From contig NC_030857.1 in assembly GCF_000208745.1 (NCBI RefSeq), positions 2,197,664 through 2,261,663 on the forward strand: a DNA stretch of 64,000 nt, in the 5' to 3' direction. Source of the stretch: Theobroma cacao. Lineage: Eukaryota; Streptophyta; Magnoliopsida; Malvales; Malvaceae. Below are positions 27,956 to 39,334 of the stretch, piece after piece. A model generated the notes under the pieces. That model was not told the origin of the DNA. It searched no databases and worked only from the letters and a program-made list of their open reading frames with translations. Position 1 is the first letter of the stretch. The number at the start of each line of letters is the position of its first letter. The position numbers were made by a program, and so were the translations under genes.

Positions 27956-30900
27956 TTAAAAATCATCATCATCCTCCTCGGCAATATGCTTTGCTAGTTC
28001 CTGTTCTTGCTGTTGCCGCTCTCTCCTTTTTTCTGCACTTTCCTTCTCCTTGTGTGTGTTCGGTGGAAATCGTAAGGCTCGAACTGCTTCATTGTGCATG
28101 TTAAGGCAGAAAGCAATCCTTGAGTGGAAGGCTATTTGAGGCTCATTGGTAGAATATATATCACCAGTCTCTTTTGATACCATCCAACCATTTGCATGGT
28201 CTAATGTAGCATCTATTGCACCATCACGAATAGCCTTAGCTACAATGCTTTCAGCATCTGCAACCGGAGTTTTGGAGTTCAACCTTAATTTTTCAGCAAC
28301 ATCAGCCAGTGAAATGCGTGAATAAGAGATACTGATGTTGCGTAATCCAGTCCTAATGACATTATGTCGCAGCCGGACAATGAGATTGTGTGTCTTGTCA
28401 GTACTGAAAGTGCTAGCAAACTTCTCTGCAACAGTCCTAAAGAGCTCCAAGTCACCAATCCGTACAGCCTAAAAATTGGAGCCAAGAAATCATGTTGTTC
28501 TTTGAAAATCAGAAGTAAGACAGAAAGCACCAATGCCCATTTCAGAGAAGCAATCAAGATTTAAAGAAAACAATTTACTGTACAATTTGGTTCTCCTTAG
28601 ATATATATTCATCGTCAACAAATCAGACTTACATTTGTCAGCTCAAAGTAAGGCCTCAAAGCTTTCTCCATTCCTTTCTGCATAAACATTGTCCTCTCAG
28701 GTATTTCACCCAACAGCAGACGGACTAATATAGCCCACTTGTTACACTGAATTCTGAAGCCCCGAGCTGCAACAGGGGCTTTACGAGCAGCCTGTAGCAG
28801 ACTCTCTTTTGCATCGGTATACTCCAACTGAATTGTTCTGATCTTCCCTAGGTAGAAGAGATATCGACAAAACTACAGAATAAAAGATTTATCATCAGAC
28901 ATAGTCAAATATGTCCATTTAAGGTCCTCATGTGAACAGCAGTAGACAAATAGTGAAGGTTTGATGATAGTTAACAATATTAACCACAACATGGGCAAGT
29001 TCAAAACTTAACTCAGTTAGCCAAATAAACACTATAGATAAACTATGCTGATTTTCAAGCAAGAGATTATTAACAGATGAGAAAGGGAAACATGTAAAAA
29101 ATAAAGGAGATGAGATCCATAGGGCCAATAATAAACATAAGACTACTGCAAGATCTAACCTGGTGGATCGGTTAAACAAACAATAGAGCGACACAAAAAT
29201 CCCAATCCAAAAGATAAGCTCTCTTTTTTTCCCCCCAATTATATAGGTATTCAAAAGCGAAACAATAACTTGCTTACCTGCTGATTTGAGTGTGCTTCAA
29301 ATCGTGGTGCCTTAGACCTCAGCTTCTCTGCTTGATCATAGAGGTTATAATGGAGGTAATTACGCAACAACAAGTTTAGAAGTGTTTCCTGCATTATGGC
29401 AGTATATTGCATGTTAGCTCCAATTTCTCTCTTACGATGAAACAACCTCTAAGTTGATTGGTAACAAACCTGCCCAAGCTCATCATGGTGTAGTGTAGCA
29501 ATACGATGCAAGGCAAGGAGGTTGCTGCAAGTAAAAGTACACAATATAGTCAAGATAAAAGATTAGACTCTTATTCAACTTGGTCTGCTCTTCTGAGAGT
29601 TACATTTTAACATAGATGATTTATATTTTCACTCATGTAAGCACATATGCAGAGAAGAGACCATATAGGAGACAGCTGGATATGAATAGCTTACCCACGA
29701 ATTTCAGCAAAATCGCCAGTGAGCTCATAGCTATATGAGTAATAGAAGTAAAGCCTTGATGCTAGGACATCAAGAGTTCTTCTGTTTAGGCTCTTGAGCC
29801 GATTAACACTTGCTGAGGAACAAGCTTTAGCCTGAAAGAAAACAGAGCAAAAGAACCTCTGCAGTTTAACCAAGTAGATTTGGCTCGTAGAGGCAAAAGA
29901 TAATAGAAATTCATGAAAACAAATCTGACCTCATTGTATTTCTTCTGATCAATAAGATAAAGGAGTACAAGCAAATAGCAGTAAATCTCGAGCTCCGGTA
30001 ACAAGTGTTTTCCTGAAGTCTGAACAGCAGATGTTGCAGTATCGACTTCCATTTCATGCTCATCTTCCTACAATCATATTTATCTCAGATGTAATATTAA
30101 CAACAGAGACTACCGAGCTGAAATTGAAGAACATAAAAGGGCTTGTGCAAGGGCACTGCTAACATGCCACAATATAACATTCAAAGTTCATCACCATCAT
30201 TAAAACATGCTACCGCCCAATTTTTAATTTAAACTTTCAAAACTTGATGCAAAGACTCCAAAATACACAGCAATCCTAAGTCTACATACAGATATTGTCA
30301 TCTGAAAGGCCAAACCCCATAGAATCATTGTTCAATACACAACCAAAGTTTTACAGCCTAGTTAAACTGTTTTAGGAAGTGCCACTTTCTCTATTGCCGC
30401 ATGGATATTGATAGTAAAACATCATAAAGTATAGAAGCCCAATCCACAGTAGCTAAACAATTACAGCATAAGTATTTGAATAATTTTAATTAGATAGCCT
30501 TCCAATGAACTCATTATTTTAACTAAAACACCAAATAAAGAAAACTCATTGATTACAAATCTACAATTATGTGATCCTGAATTATCTACCAAAGGCCCAG
30601 GCAAAAGCTTAATATAACCTTTGAAAAGAGAGTGAAAAAGATGAGAAATGTACCTTAGGAAGAAACGAAGACAATCTAGCAAGAGCCTCGGACCCAGGCT
30701 GCAGTGCAAAATCGAGAAATGCAGAGAGCACGGGCGCCGTGAGCTTCGGCCTCAGCCCGAACGTGAGGCGAACCGCACGGACTATACGGCGAACCTCCTT
30801 AGTGTAGGAACCAGTCTCAATAAGCGAAGCAATCTCCTTCAAATCTACAAACACAAATTACAAACTAAAAAATATTAAAAAAATAATAATAATAACAACA

Positions 30901-31024
30901 ACAAAATAAGAAAAGAGAAAATAAACCCTAGAAATTGATGGTTACGGTGCAGGGTGGAGGGAACGGCAGAGGAAACAGAATGAGGAGGAGTTTGGTGATC
31001 TTTCATCTCCACATCTTGAGTCAT
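27956..31024 (-). CDS. RPN3: 26S proteasome regulatory subunit RPN3 (PSMD3, lid)
   Basis: Eight exons join in frame: 30946-31024, 30654-30844, 29930-30067, 29695-29831, 29470-29524, 29278-29388, 28633-28872 and 27956-28468, giving 487 residues, the length expected for plant RPN3. N-terminal blocks include [13 protein letters not shown] and [13 protein letters not shown]. Helical-repeat segments ([45 protein letters not shown]) precede a PCI domain at roughly residues 250-425 with [13 protein letters not shown] and [11 protein letters not shown] blocks. The basic tail ends in EEDDDDF. RPN3 is a scaffold of the 19S lid, in nucleus and cytosol. Arabidopsis has RPN3a and RPN3b; RPN3a (EMB2719) is essential for embryogenesis. 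An extra upstream CT-rich acceptor near 31060 suggests a 5' UTR intron. Confidence 0.96.
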
Positions 31025-32224
31025 CTCTGCCAAAAGCTCTGTCGAGGATCGCAATGAAATTCTGAGAAGAAAAAAAAATAGGAGGGAATTACGAGGCCAG
31101 CGACAACCGAGAATAGAAAAACAAAAGAGAAAAGATTAGAAACGAAAACGCTGCTTACAAATCTGGATGGAGGAGCTCGAGCTCTAGGGTTCGGTAGTTG
31201 CTGTGAATTCTTTGCTTTTCGTAAAGATAGCAGAGCTCCCTTCCCTTTTAAGATCTTTTCTTTCTCCTCAAGCCAAGAACTTCCCTATAAACAAATGAAA
31301 ATTCGCTATATATAGTAACCTTTTTTTATTACTTTAATTAAAATTAATTCAGACAAAGTTCCCGTAATAGATAAATCAAATTAAACCTTATAATTCCATT
31401 AATAATCAAATTAATCGAAATTTATATATTTATATAACCAATATATGTACATCTTTATTACATAAATATATTTACTATATGTTATAATTTATAAATAACT
31501 TACATACAAATCAATTAATTCAATTAATTCAGAACCAAAAATGTTTAAATACGGACCAAATTAACTAATTAAATGATTTAATCATACTTATTTCTAAATT
31601 ACAAATAACCCAAGTGAATAAACAATTTTAATCCATTTTTTTCTTTTAATTCAATCATTAATTCGATTTTAATCGAAAATTGCTCACTATTGCTCAAAAC
31701 AATTGAAAATGGCTGTTGAAACTAAACAAATTCAGGCTGTAAATTTGTACTATTGCGTTTTGGTTTCCAGCATGGATTTTAATGAGGATAAAAGCTCCCT
31801 TGTCTAGCCAAGTATCCAAAAAGAGAAAAAAAAGTAAAATACAAAAAAATTAGCCAAATAATGAAGAAAAATTTCTTGACAAATATAAGTTACAATTGTT
31901 CAAACATATCAGCCTTGTCTACTGGAAAAACAAAAGAAGAAAAGGGTGTCTGCCTCCTGTGCTGTGAGGCAGCTGCACTAAAAGCACAAATTGCAACTAT
32001 GCTAGTTCTACCATGACTGTCCATCAACACATCCTAAAGTTAAAACTGCAAGTAATGAACAAGGAAGAAAAAATTTGAACACATCCTAAATGCTAAACTG
32101 GTAGTAATGATGGAAAGCCTCAAAGGGGAAAAAAAATTAAGGACAACATAAAAAATCATAAACATATAACTGGACACGCATCCGACACCATCATTTCCAT
32201 AACGTTTTAAGAACCGCTATCGCC
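31025..32224. other. Intergenic region between RPN3 and Alba genes
   Basis: The left side holds the RPN3 5' UTR and promoter, with a CTAGGGTT telo-box-like element near 31182. The interval 31310-31700 is very AT-rich. The right side holds the 3' UTR of the Alba gene. No gene seen. Confidence 0.55.
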
Positions 32225-34337
32225 TCATGCAGCTGCCTGGATCGGCCCATTAGATCTAAACCCACGGCCCCTTCCACGATATCCCCTGCCACGGCCACGG
32301 CCTTCAAGAAGCAAACAGACAGAGACAAGACCATTAGAAAATGGTATTCTTCCCTACTCATCTGTACAAGAAAATAAAAAAAACTCTCTCCGCCTTTCTT
32401 CTGAAGGCAATTCACATGACAGATGATAGAAAACTTCCTCACATAGCATGTAGCATGTCACATGTCACACCAAGGTTATGGTTGCACTCTCCTAATTAAC
32501 TTTTATTTATGCTGCACCATGATATATGTACTCTAAGTGCATTTTGTTTTGTTCATGTTCAGAATGGTTCAAATTGCAACATGTTGAGAAAAAATAAGGC
32601 CAACATTCTTGGTGATTGTGGACAGATACCTACAACAAACTATGAGGTAAACTATCATGCGTACTAAATATTTCTTTAAAACAAAAATGAGATAAGGGAG
32701 AAAACCCACCACGGCCACCTTGAGGAGGGGCTTCATAATTGTAGCCTACATCTTGCTGCCTATCAACCTGAGGTCCGTTGTATCCTCCACGCCCACGGCC
32801 TCGGAAACCACGTCCTCTTCCTCGACCTCTACCCCTAGCATAGCCACGATTGCGGTCCCAGCCTCCATCCTCATACTCCACAGAGACAAAACCATTCCCT
32901 GAAGAAAAATGCAACTAAATATTGCTTAAAATGCAACTCAATAAGCTTCTATGACATTCAATCATTCAGTGCCGTGGTAACTAATGCCCCTAGCAAAACA
33001 AAAACAACCTCTAACAGGGTGCATCTCAATATTCAAATTAACATACCTCTACTCCTTGGCCTTCCTCTACCACCACGGCCTCTACCACGGCCATTAGGTG
33101 AGCCCTCTGCCAAACAAAAGAATTCTATAAAACGAAATATGGGCATCACAGAAAAACAGTGCAAATAACAAAATGTGTCCTTACCTCCTTCATGATCAAT
33201 TTCTGCGGATGGCTTCACCTGATCAGCTGGTAATGGAGGCTGATACCTGGATACGTAAGCAATTAATGAGTCACAAACATCTCTGGAAATTCATGTCAAC
33301 TAGAACAAGAAGCCCCACAACATCAAGCCACCACCATCATAGATGCTAAAACCTTCCATAAGCCAAAAATTTCTAGCTTCCAACATTTGCAAAAATTTAA
33401 TTAAACAAGAAATGAAGATAAAACCAACTTGTTTCATATGAACAAAAAAAGCTCAGTTGACCTCATTTAATAATTCAAAATTCACTAAAATTGAAGGAAC
33501 CATGCAAAGTAAAGTACAATGGTACACAACATAATTCATCAGTGCACACTTCAAGTGTAAGAACTTACCCAACAGAGGAAGTATTCAATTCTTTTTTTGA
33601 AAGGGTTATAGTGATCATTGACACATGCCTTGTGGTCTCCAATCTGTTATAATTAAACAAATGTTACTAAAATTCTCTAGATAAACACAGGTTAAAGGTC
33701 AGAAAAACAACAACTGTTTATCATGATAAGGTCAAATAGCTCTTACGGAAGAAGTCCTTCCTCCAAAGGCTCCCATATATCTGTTATGTCCGTGGACCCA
33801 ATCGACGTAATCTGATGTAGACCAACAATTCTCCTCTGCATTCATTTGAAGCACATGGAACACAAATTCAGCCTCCCTAAACACGAACCAAAAGATAAAA
33901 TCCATTCACGAAGGCAAGTGCATACAGGTAAAAGAATACCTTAATTAACTCCACTATAGTAACAGTCTTGTTGATGGCTCTTCCCATTGCCTTAAACACT
34001 ATTTCATTCGAGCCCTTTTCCTAAGAAGAAAAACATTAAATGAAAAAAAAAAAAGAGTTACACGACAATGCTTAACTATTCAAATTAAGGGCAATCACAA
34101 ACACTTAAGAAATAACCTTTCTGGTAAATATTTCTCAAAATAATCAAACACCCAACTCAAATAAAGGTCTAAATATGCAGAAATTGAACAAACAAAAAGG
34201 AAAAGAAAAGAAACCTGGAGCAGAGTCATGGCATAAGTGATATAACTACGCATCCTGCCTTGACTGGTAATCCGAATCTCATTCTCGTCAATGGGTGTCT
34301 CTGCTTTCGGCTTCTCCACTCTCTGGTAACGATCCAT
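32225..34337 (-). CDS. ALBA: Alba DNA/RNA-binding protein with C-terminal RGG tail
   Basis: Eight exons join in frame: 34215-34337, 33940-34020, 33747-33835, 33569-33643, 33185-33246, 33047-33106, 32710-32898 and 32225-32301, giving 251 residues. The Alba fold covers about residues 18-115 (NEIRITSQGRMRSYITYAM, KAMGRAINKTVTIVELIKRR, ITIGST-like loop). The C-terminal half is built from Arg-Gly repeats spread over the last three exons and ends in GPIQAAA. Long RGG-tailed Alba proteins in Arabidopsis (ALBA4-6) bind mRNA and enter stress granules and P-bodies; smaller family members bind R-loops. The first coding base directly follows a TAG acceptor (34338-34340), and a good donor lies near 34543, suggesting a 5' UTR intron of about 200 bp. 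Confidence 0.93.
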
Positions 34338-35903
34338 CTATTCTCCACCAAAAATCAATATTTCAAAAGTTCAAACGTACCCCAAACCCAAAAAAAACAA
34401 AAAAATTAAAAATTAAAAATACCAAACAATAAAAAGAGTAAAAATAAAAAATAAAAAAAGGGGAGCGGGATTGGAGGAAGTGAAGAAACAGAAGTAAAGG
34501 AAAAGGGGGGGTGGGGTTTGGGGGTTAGATCTGAGAGAGATACCTTTTGTGGCTTATGGAGTAAGGAGTAGTAAAGATAGAAAAAGGGGGGTACTCTCCA
34601 CCAAGAGACAGCCCTCTTCTACGGCTTATTTTTCTTTTCTGTTCTTTTACGCCCTAAAGCCGCTCTCTCGAGATGTCTCTCGCTCCTTTATATCCCCACG
34701 CTGACGCTGCCACGCTTCTAAAACTGCCCTAACCGACCCTTTTATCCGGTTCACCCGGTTCTCTTCCCTTGAACCCTTTTATTTGTTTATTTACAATCAC
34801 ACTGTTCCAACTACTACCAATTTTTTATTTTTTGAAATTTCCTTTTATTTTTCCAAACTCAATTCAAATGAAAAGTATAATTTTTTCCTAAATCTTGAGC
34901 GTATTTTGTTAAAAATGCTTATTCTTAATTGACCTTAAAACTAATTTTGTCACAATCTCTTAATGTTTGACTGATTCGATTGATCAATACCCTTCCTTAT
35001 TCCTACACATAAGAATAGAAGAATTCCAAAAAATAATATTTCCTCCGTCTTAGTTTCTTTCGTCTCAAAATGAAGTTTATTTTTCTTTGTTTAACATTTA
35101 ATTCTCTTATCTATATTATAGTTTTTTTTATATTAAAAAGTATTGAACATTTATATTATAAAAAAATTTCAAATTTTATTGTAAAATAACATCAAAATCA
35201 AATATTTTTACTTTAATTTTCATAAAAATAAAAGAAAATCATATAATTAGGAACATAAAAAATAATATGTTATATAATTAGGAACATAAAAAATAATATG
35301 TTTACATGTTCTCCCGACTCTCCATAGTAATAACCATTTTGTTAATCCTTTTTCTCAATTTGTATACTTTTTCTTCTTCTTTTTTTATTTATTTTGTATT
35401 ATTATATTAATTAATTAATTAATTAATTAAAAAAACTCACTATAATTTTCCAATCAAAACTAATCCTTTTTCACACAAAAAAGTGTACCCTCATGAAAGA
35501 GCTAGAAGAAATTGAATACCAATCTTATTAGGCCCAATGTTCTAATCAGGCCCAGCTCTCAGGTTGGCAAGGTCAACAGATCCTAAACTCTGCCCTACCC
35601 CTACTCCATGCCCATGGTCAGGTTTTGAATAACCCAAACAAGAAGAAAGATTGATACACATAATCTACTTTCATTATGAATTATATACATCATTAGCCAT
35701 TGTTTTAGTACAAAATCCACTTTTGAAACTCCCAAATCACTGCCAATAATGTGATAATAAAAACCATTTATTTAGGATATCCTATGTCTTTGGCAGCTAC
35801 TTGAACTACAGAACATCCAACATTACTTGAACAGTGTTCATTCACTATCATACATCAAGCGGATACCACCTGAAGAATGTGTCCTGATATATTGCGGACT
35901 TCT
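34338..35903. other. Intergenic region left of the tandem duplication
   Basis: Contains the probable 5' UTR intron and promoter of the Alba gene on the left, very AT-rich DNA in the middle with a 31-bp direct repeat, and from about 35370 the start of duplication copy A with the 3' UTR of its DsbA-like gene. Confidence 0.55.
35241..35302. repeat. Perfect tandem duplication of a 31-bp AT-rich unit
   Basis: Positions 35241-35271 are repeated immediately at 35272-35302 (unit begins ATATAATTAGGAACATAAAA). It is a simple two-copy array in intergenic DNA about 70 bp left of the large gene-pair duplication. Confidence 0.85.
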
Positions 35904-38080
35904 TCAAAAAAATAAGTGCCGAGAATTGTCACTCTTTCTGCCCCGTGCAACAAGCAATGGATCAATGATGCTTCTCCATCCCTTATAGTCTATTGCGGAG
36001 CCAGGATCAGGCAATGCAAATCCATTGATGTAGAAAGAAGGTGTCCCAAATACTCCTCTTGAGGCACTATACTGCATGTCGGAAGATATAACAGTGAGAG
36101 AGAGTAGAAGTAATGATGAAACTGCATGTATGATAGTCCATGGAAATAATAGAGATTGATCACAAACGACACCACCTAAAATAATGCATTGGGCACAAAA
36201 AAATTTATACTGTCATAGTACGCATTTGATTGCACTACCACCATCAACTTTTCATCTACAGAAAACAGGATAAAAAGAAAGGAAGAACTCTTTTCTTGGG
36301 GGGAGCAAGTGATATACCTTGAAAGAAACTCTTGTTTTAAGATCAGTTTTCCTGTCACTGAAACCTGATTCAATTGCAGAATAATAGGAGTTTCCAACTG
36401 ATTCTGCTGTAAACTTTATGATTTCATTCACAACAGCAACTCTCGACATGTTGCGTGTTTGGTCATTGTAAAACCTCTCCTGTTTAATAATACCCAACAA
36501 GTTCAGTGCAAAATACTGTAGACAAAATCAATATTCATGTAATAATACCCGCAAATAAATGAGGCTAATTGATAATCATATGAGAGCAATGCTACTAAAC
36601 CTTAAACTTAACAACAATGCAAATGTTCACTCATCAGCCACATAATTGCTTCTTAAATCTACCATAATGGCTTTAACATGGGATCAAAATCAACTAGACG
36701 AAGAACTATGACCCTCAGAGCCATCAGACAGGTCTCACAGTGCAGACTGTAAAGCTAAAGACACAAAGATGATAATCTAAATGATATCAAATGCTTCAGA
36801 AGAAAAGCTGACAGAAGCCTTACCTCAAAGGTACTTGATAACTATGAAGAGAAACTAGCACATGTAGCATCAGTTTTCCTACAATTGCTAAAATTCAATG
36901 CACCTTGAAATTAACGGACCGACTAGAAATAGCTTTAAAACCACTAAGAAAACATCTTCTCATGAAGATCAAATATTAAGAAATATATTTAAAAATTAAA
37001 ATCAAGACGAAAATGATGTGAACATACAATCAACGGGCAACCAAACAAGTAGGAGTGGGGATGAAACAGAAGTAGTGTAATGCATAGTCTTACAAATACA
37101 GCTATTTTCCATTTCTTTACTAAAGTACATTTCGCCTGTTAGAAAAAGATAATTTAAAGCTAGAAAATGGAAAATCAGAACCTGATGCTCGAAGAAGCTC
37201 TCCAACAGTGTGAAAGTAGCAGAAGGATTGAGCAAATTTACAATGTGCAAGGCCCGGGAAGTGGCGAAGGCATAGTCATGGTAACTGCAATTTCCAATTT
37301 GAAACCTCTCAAAACTCACCATCATTTAAGAGTTAAAAAGATAAATCATCAATTCCAAATTCTAAATTTCTAATCAAGGTTGACATAAAGGAATGATATT
37401 TCAGCAGGTTTCACACTACACTAAAAAAACAACTGAACAAGCAAGAGGTTTTGAATGGGGAATGTTAAATTCAAAATCCAATTTGTTAAAGCCAGAACTT
37501 TTTCCAGAATAACAACTCAAACAAAAAGCCAGGGTGTTCAAAGTTCAAGAAGTGTTCATCCCAATTTTTCTTCTTCAGCTGGATGTTCAAGCACGAAGAA
37601 CAATAAATAAAACCCAGAATAATCACTTTAAGCTAAAGCTAGTAACAGCCACTAGGTAGCTTGATCGGGATCTGTTTCAAATCCAAAATTCAATTTTTAT
37701 TCCTTCTTAAATTTCTCAGAAAAAAAAAAGAAATACAGAGTAAAAGGAGAATCAAATAAAAAACAAACATATTAGAAAGAGAGAGCGACTGACGGTAATG
37801 GGAGAAGGTGAATCGTGAGCATAACGCGAGAACCGTAATGTTGAATAGCTTGCTTGAGAGGGGGCCATGAGTCTCTGCTATCGGGGCAGACCGGGTCGAA
37901 GAACGCCTCGATCATGATCGTGTCCGAGTCAACTTGGCGGTTGGTATACACGAACCCATCGTACTTCGCCGGCGGCAAAGACTGAGCTTGCACCGTCCGT
38001 TCAGACACATAAACAAAAGCAAACAAGCAGAACACAACTGATGATAATGATGAAAAAGTTGCTCCTTTCCCTGTCCTCAT
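35904..38080 (-). CDS. Secreted DsbA-like thioredoxin-fold protein (At1g20225-like), intact copy
   Basis: Four exons join in frame: 37794-38080, 37182-37284, 36318-36479 and 35904-36071, giving 239 residues. It has an N-terminal signal peptide (about 1-32), then AKYDGFVYTNRQVDSDTIMIEAFFDP. The active-site position reads CPDS (Cys65, Ser68) in place of CxxC, and near the C-terminus VFGTPSFYINGFALPD supplies the cis-proline loop (GTP) of DsbA-type folds. Plant members are called thioredoxin superfamily proteins, and their biochemistry is poorly known. A single cysteine suggests a monothiol or non-catalytic chaperone-like role in the secretory pathway (inference). It is divergently arranged with a PPR gene; its own PPR partner is a decayed fragment, and a second DsbA-like copy to the right has a stop codon. 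Confidence 0.88.
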
Positions 38081-38338
38081 TTTTGCCCTTTTGTCTATTG
38101 TTTGGGGAGGCGTTTAGCTGATTTATCTTATCTCTTTATTCTTTAAACAGTACTACGCAGGCTAGCCTGACTTAGAATGCGCTTATCTTACTTGTACCTT
38201 TTGGATTAAGTTGCCCTTCTCTCCACGTCAAGTATGGTTGACGTCGCAAAGACAACGGTTGCTGATGCGAAAGGTTGCCCGCGGTGTCCCATAAAGCGGC
38301 TTCCGGTTAAAAACTAGGGCGGTTACGACTAACAAGCC
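38081..38338. promoter_or_regulatory. Shared upstream region of DsbA-like gene and PPR fragment (copy A)
   Basis: Only 258 bp separate the divergent start codons. About 38168-38338 is closely similar to 42026-42201 in copy B (shared AGAATGCGCTTATCTT, TGTACCTTTTGGATTAAG, CTCCACGTCAAGTA). At the position of the PPR-side TATA box the intact copy reads CCTATAAAGA, whereas here it reads CCCATAAAGC, so the core TATA has lost its first T. Confidence 0.6.
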
Positions 38339-38732
38339 ATGACAGGGCAAGCTCTGCTCTTTTTCGAAATTCTGAACCGTTCAATTCTTCCTCGCCTGAA
38401 CTCAGCCGCGGCATCTTTATCACAAACCAGCCAGGCTCATGCTTACATTCTAAAATCTGGAGTTTGTAACGATGCCCTTGTTTTTACAAAGCTCATCTCA
38501 CAATATGCTAATCGCCATTGCTTTGCCGAAGCAGAACTTGTCCTTTAACTCAATATCTGAGCCATTGGTATCTTCCTTTTCTGCTCTCATTTATCCAATC
38601 GCTCAATGTTTTGTATTTTTTTTGGATAATCGCGTGCTTCCGAATGTTGTCAAGGCTTGCGGTAAATTATCGGCCTTCAAATTGGGCAAAATTTGTCGTA
38701 AAATATGGGTTTGATTCAGATTTAGTTGTTCA
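38339..38732 (+). pseudogene. Truncated, frameshifted 5' fragment of the PPR gene
   Basis: The ATG and first 69 codons match the start of the intact PPR-DYW gene at 42202 (FFEILNRSIL, SQTSQAHAYILKSGV, FTKLISQYANRHCFAEAE). An extra T in CTTGTCCTTTAACTC creates a stop at 38546-38548. Further on there is an internal deletion around 38590-38625 (about 45 bases missing relative to the intact gene) and another near 38690. Homology ends at 38732, where the duplication junction replaces the rest of the gene with T-rich DNA. It cannot encode a PPR protein; a short peptide is conceivable if transcribed. Confidence 0.9.
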
Positions 38733-39334
38733 AGCTTACTTTTTTTTTTTTTGTATTTTGTAGTATTATTATTAATTAATTAAATTAATTAAAAAAACTC
38801 ACTATAATTTTCCAATAAAAATTAATCCTCTTTCACACAAAAAATTGTACCATCATGAAAGATTTAGAAGAAAATGAATACAAACCATATTAAAATTTCA
38901 AGTTACAACTGGATAAGTTAAAGCCCAATGTTCTGATCAGCCCAGCTCTCAAGTTGGCAAGGTAAACAGATCCTAAACTCTGCTCTACCCCATGTCCCCA
39001 TGGTCAGGTTTTGAATAACCAAAAAAAAAAAACAAAAAGAAAAGAAGATTGATGCACAAAAGTTACTTTCATTACGTAATTTCTACATCATTAGCCATTT
39101 ATTTAGTACAAAATCTACTTGTAAAACTCCCAAATCAATGCCAATAATGTGATAATAAAAACCAATCTAAGCAAACAACTAAATAAAAATAAAAGACTAC
39201 GGGTTTATTTCGTAACAATTTATTTAGAATCCTATGTCCATGGCATCTACTTGATGGAACAGTGTTCATTCACTGCCATACATCAAGCAAATACCAGTCG
39301 AAGAATGTGTCCTAATATATTGCTGAATCCTTCA

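Larger units (their letters stand above)
35370..38732. repeat. Tandem segmental duplication, copy A
   Basis: This segment carries a leftward DsbA-like gene, a shared upstream region and the 5' part of a rightward PPR gene. It is repeated in the same orientation at about 38733-42655. The left boundary is set by an AT-rich string with TTAATTAATT runs followed by AAAAAAACTCACTATAATTT, which reappears at 38770-38810. The right boundary is where the PPR fragment stops matching the full-length PPR gene (GTTCAAGCTT is the last shared string). In a 103-bp exon of the DsbA-like gene the copies differ at about 8 positions (about 92% identity). Confidence 0.9.

Noticed and set aside
35032..35080. TTTCCTCCGTCTTAGTTTC resembling the end of a Stowaway-type MITE
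   Set aside because: No matching inverted end or TA duplication was found within the next kilobase, so at most a solo remnant.
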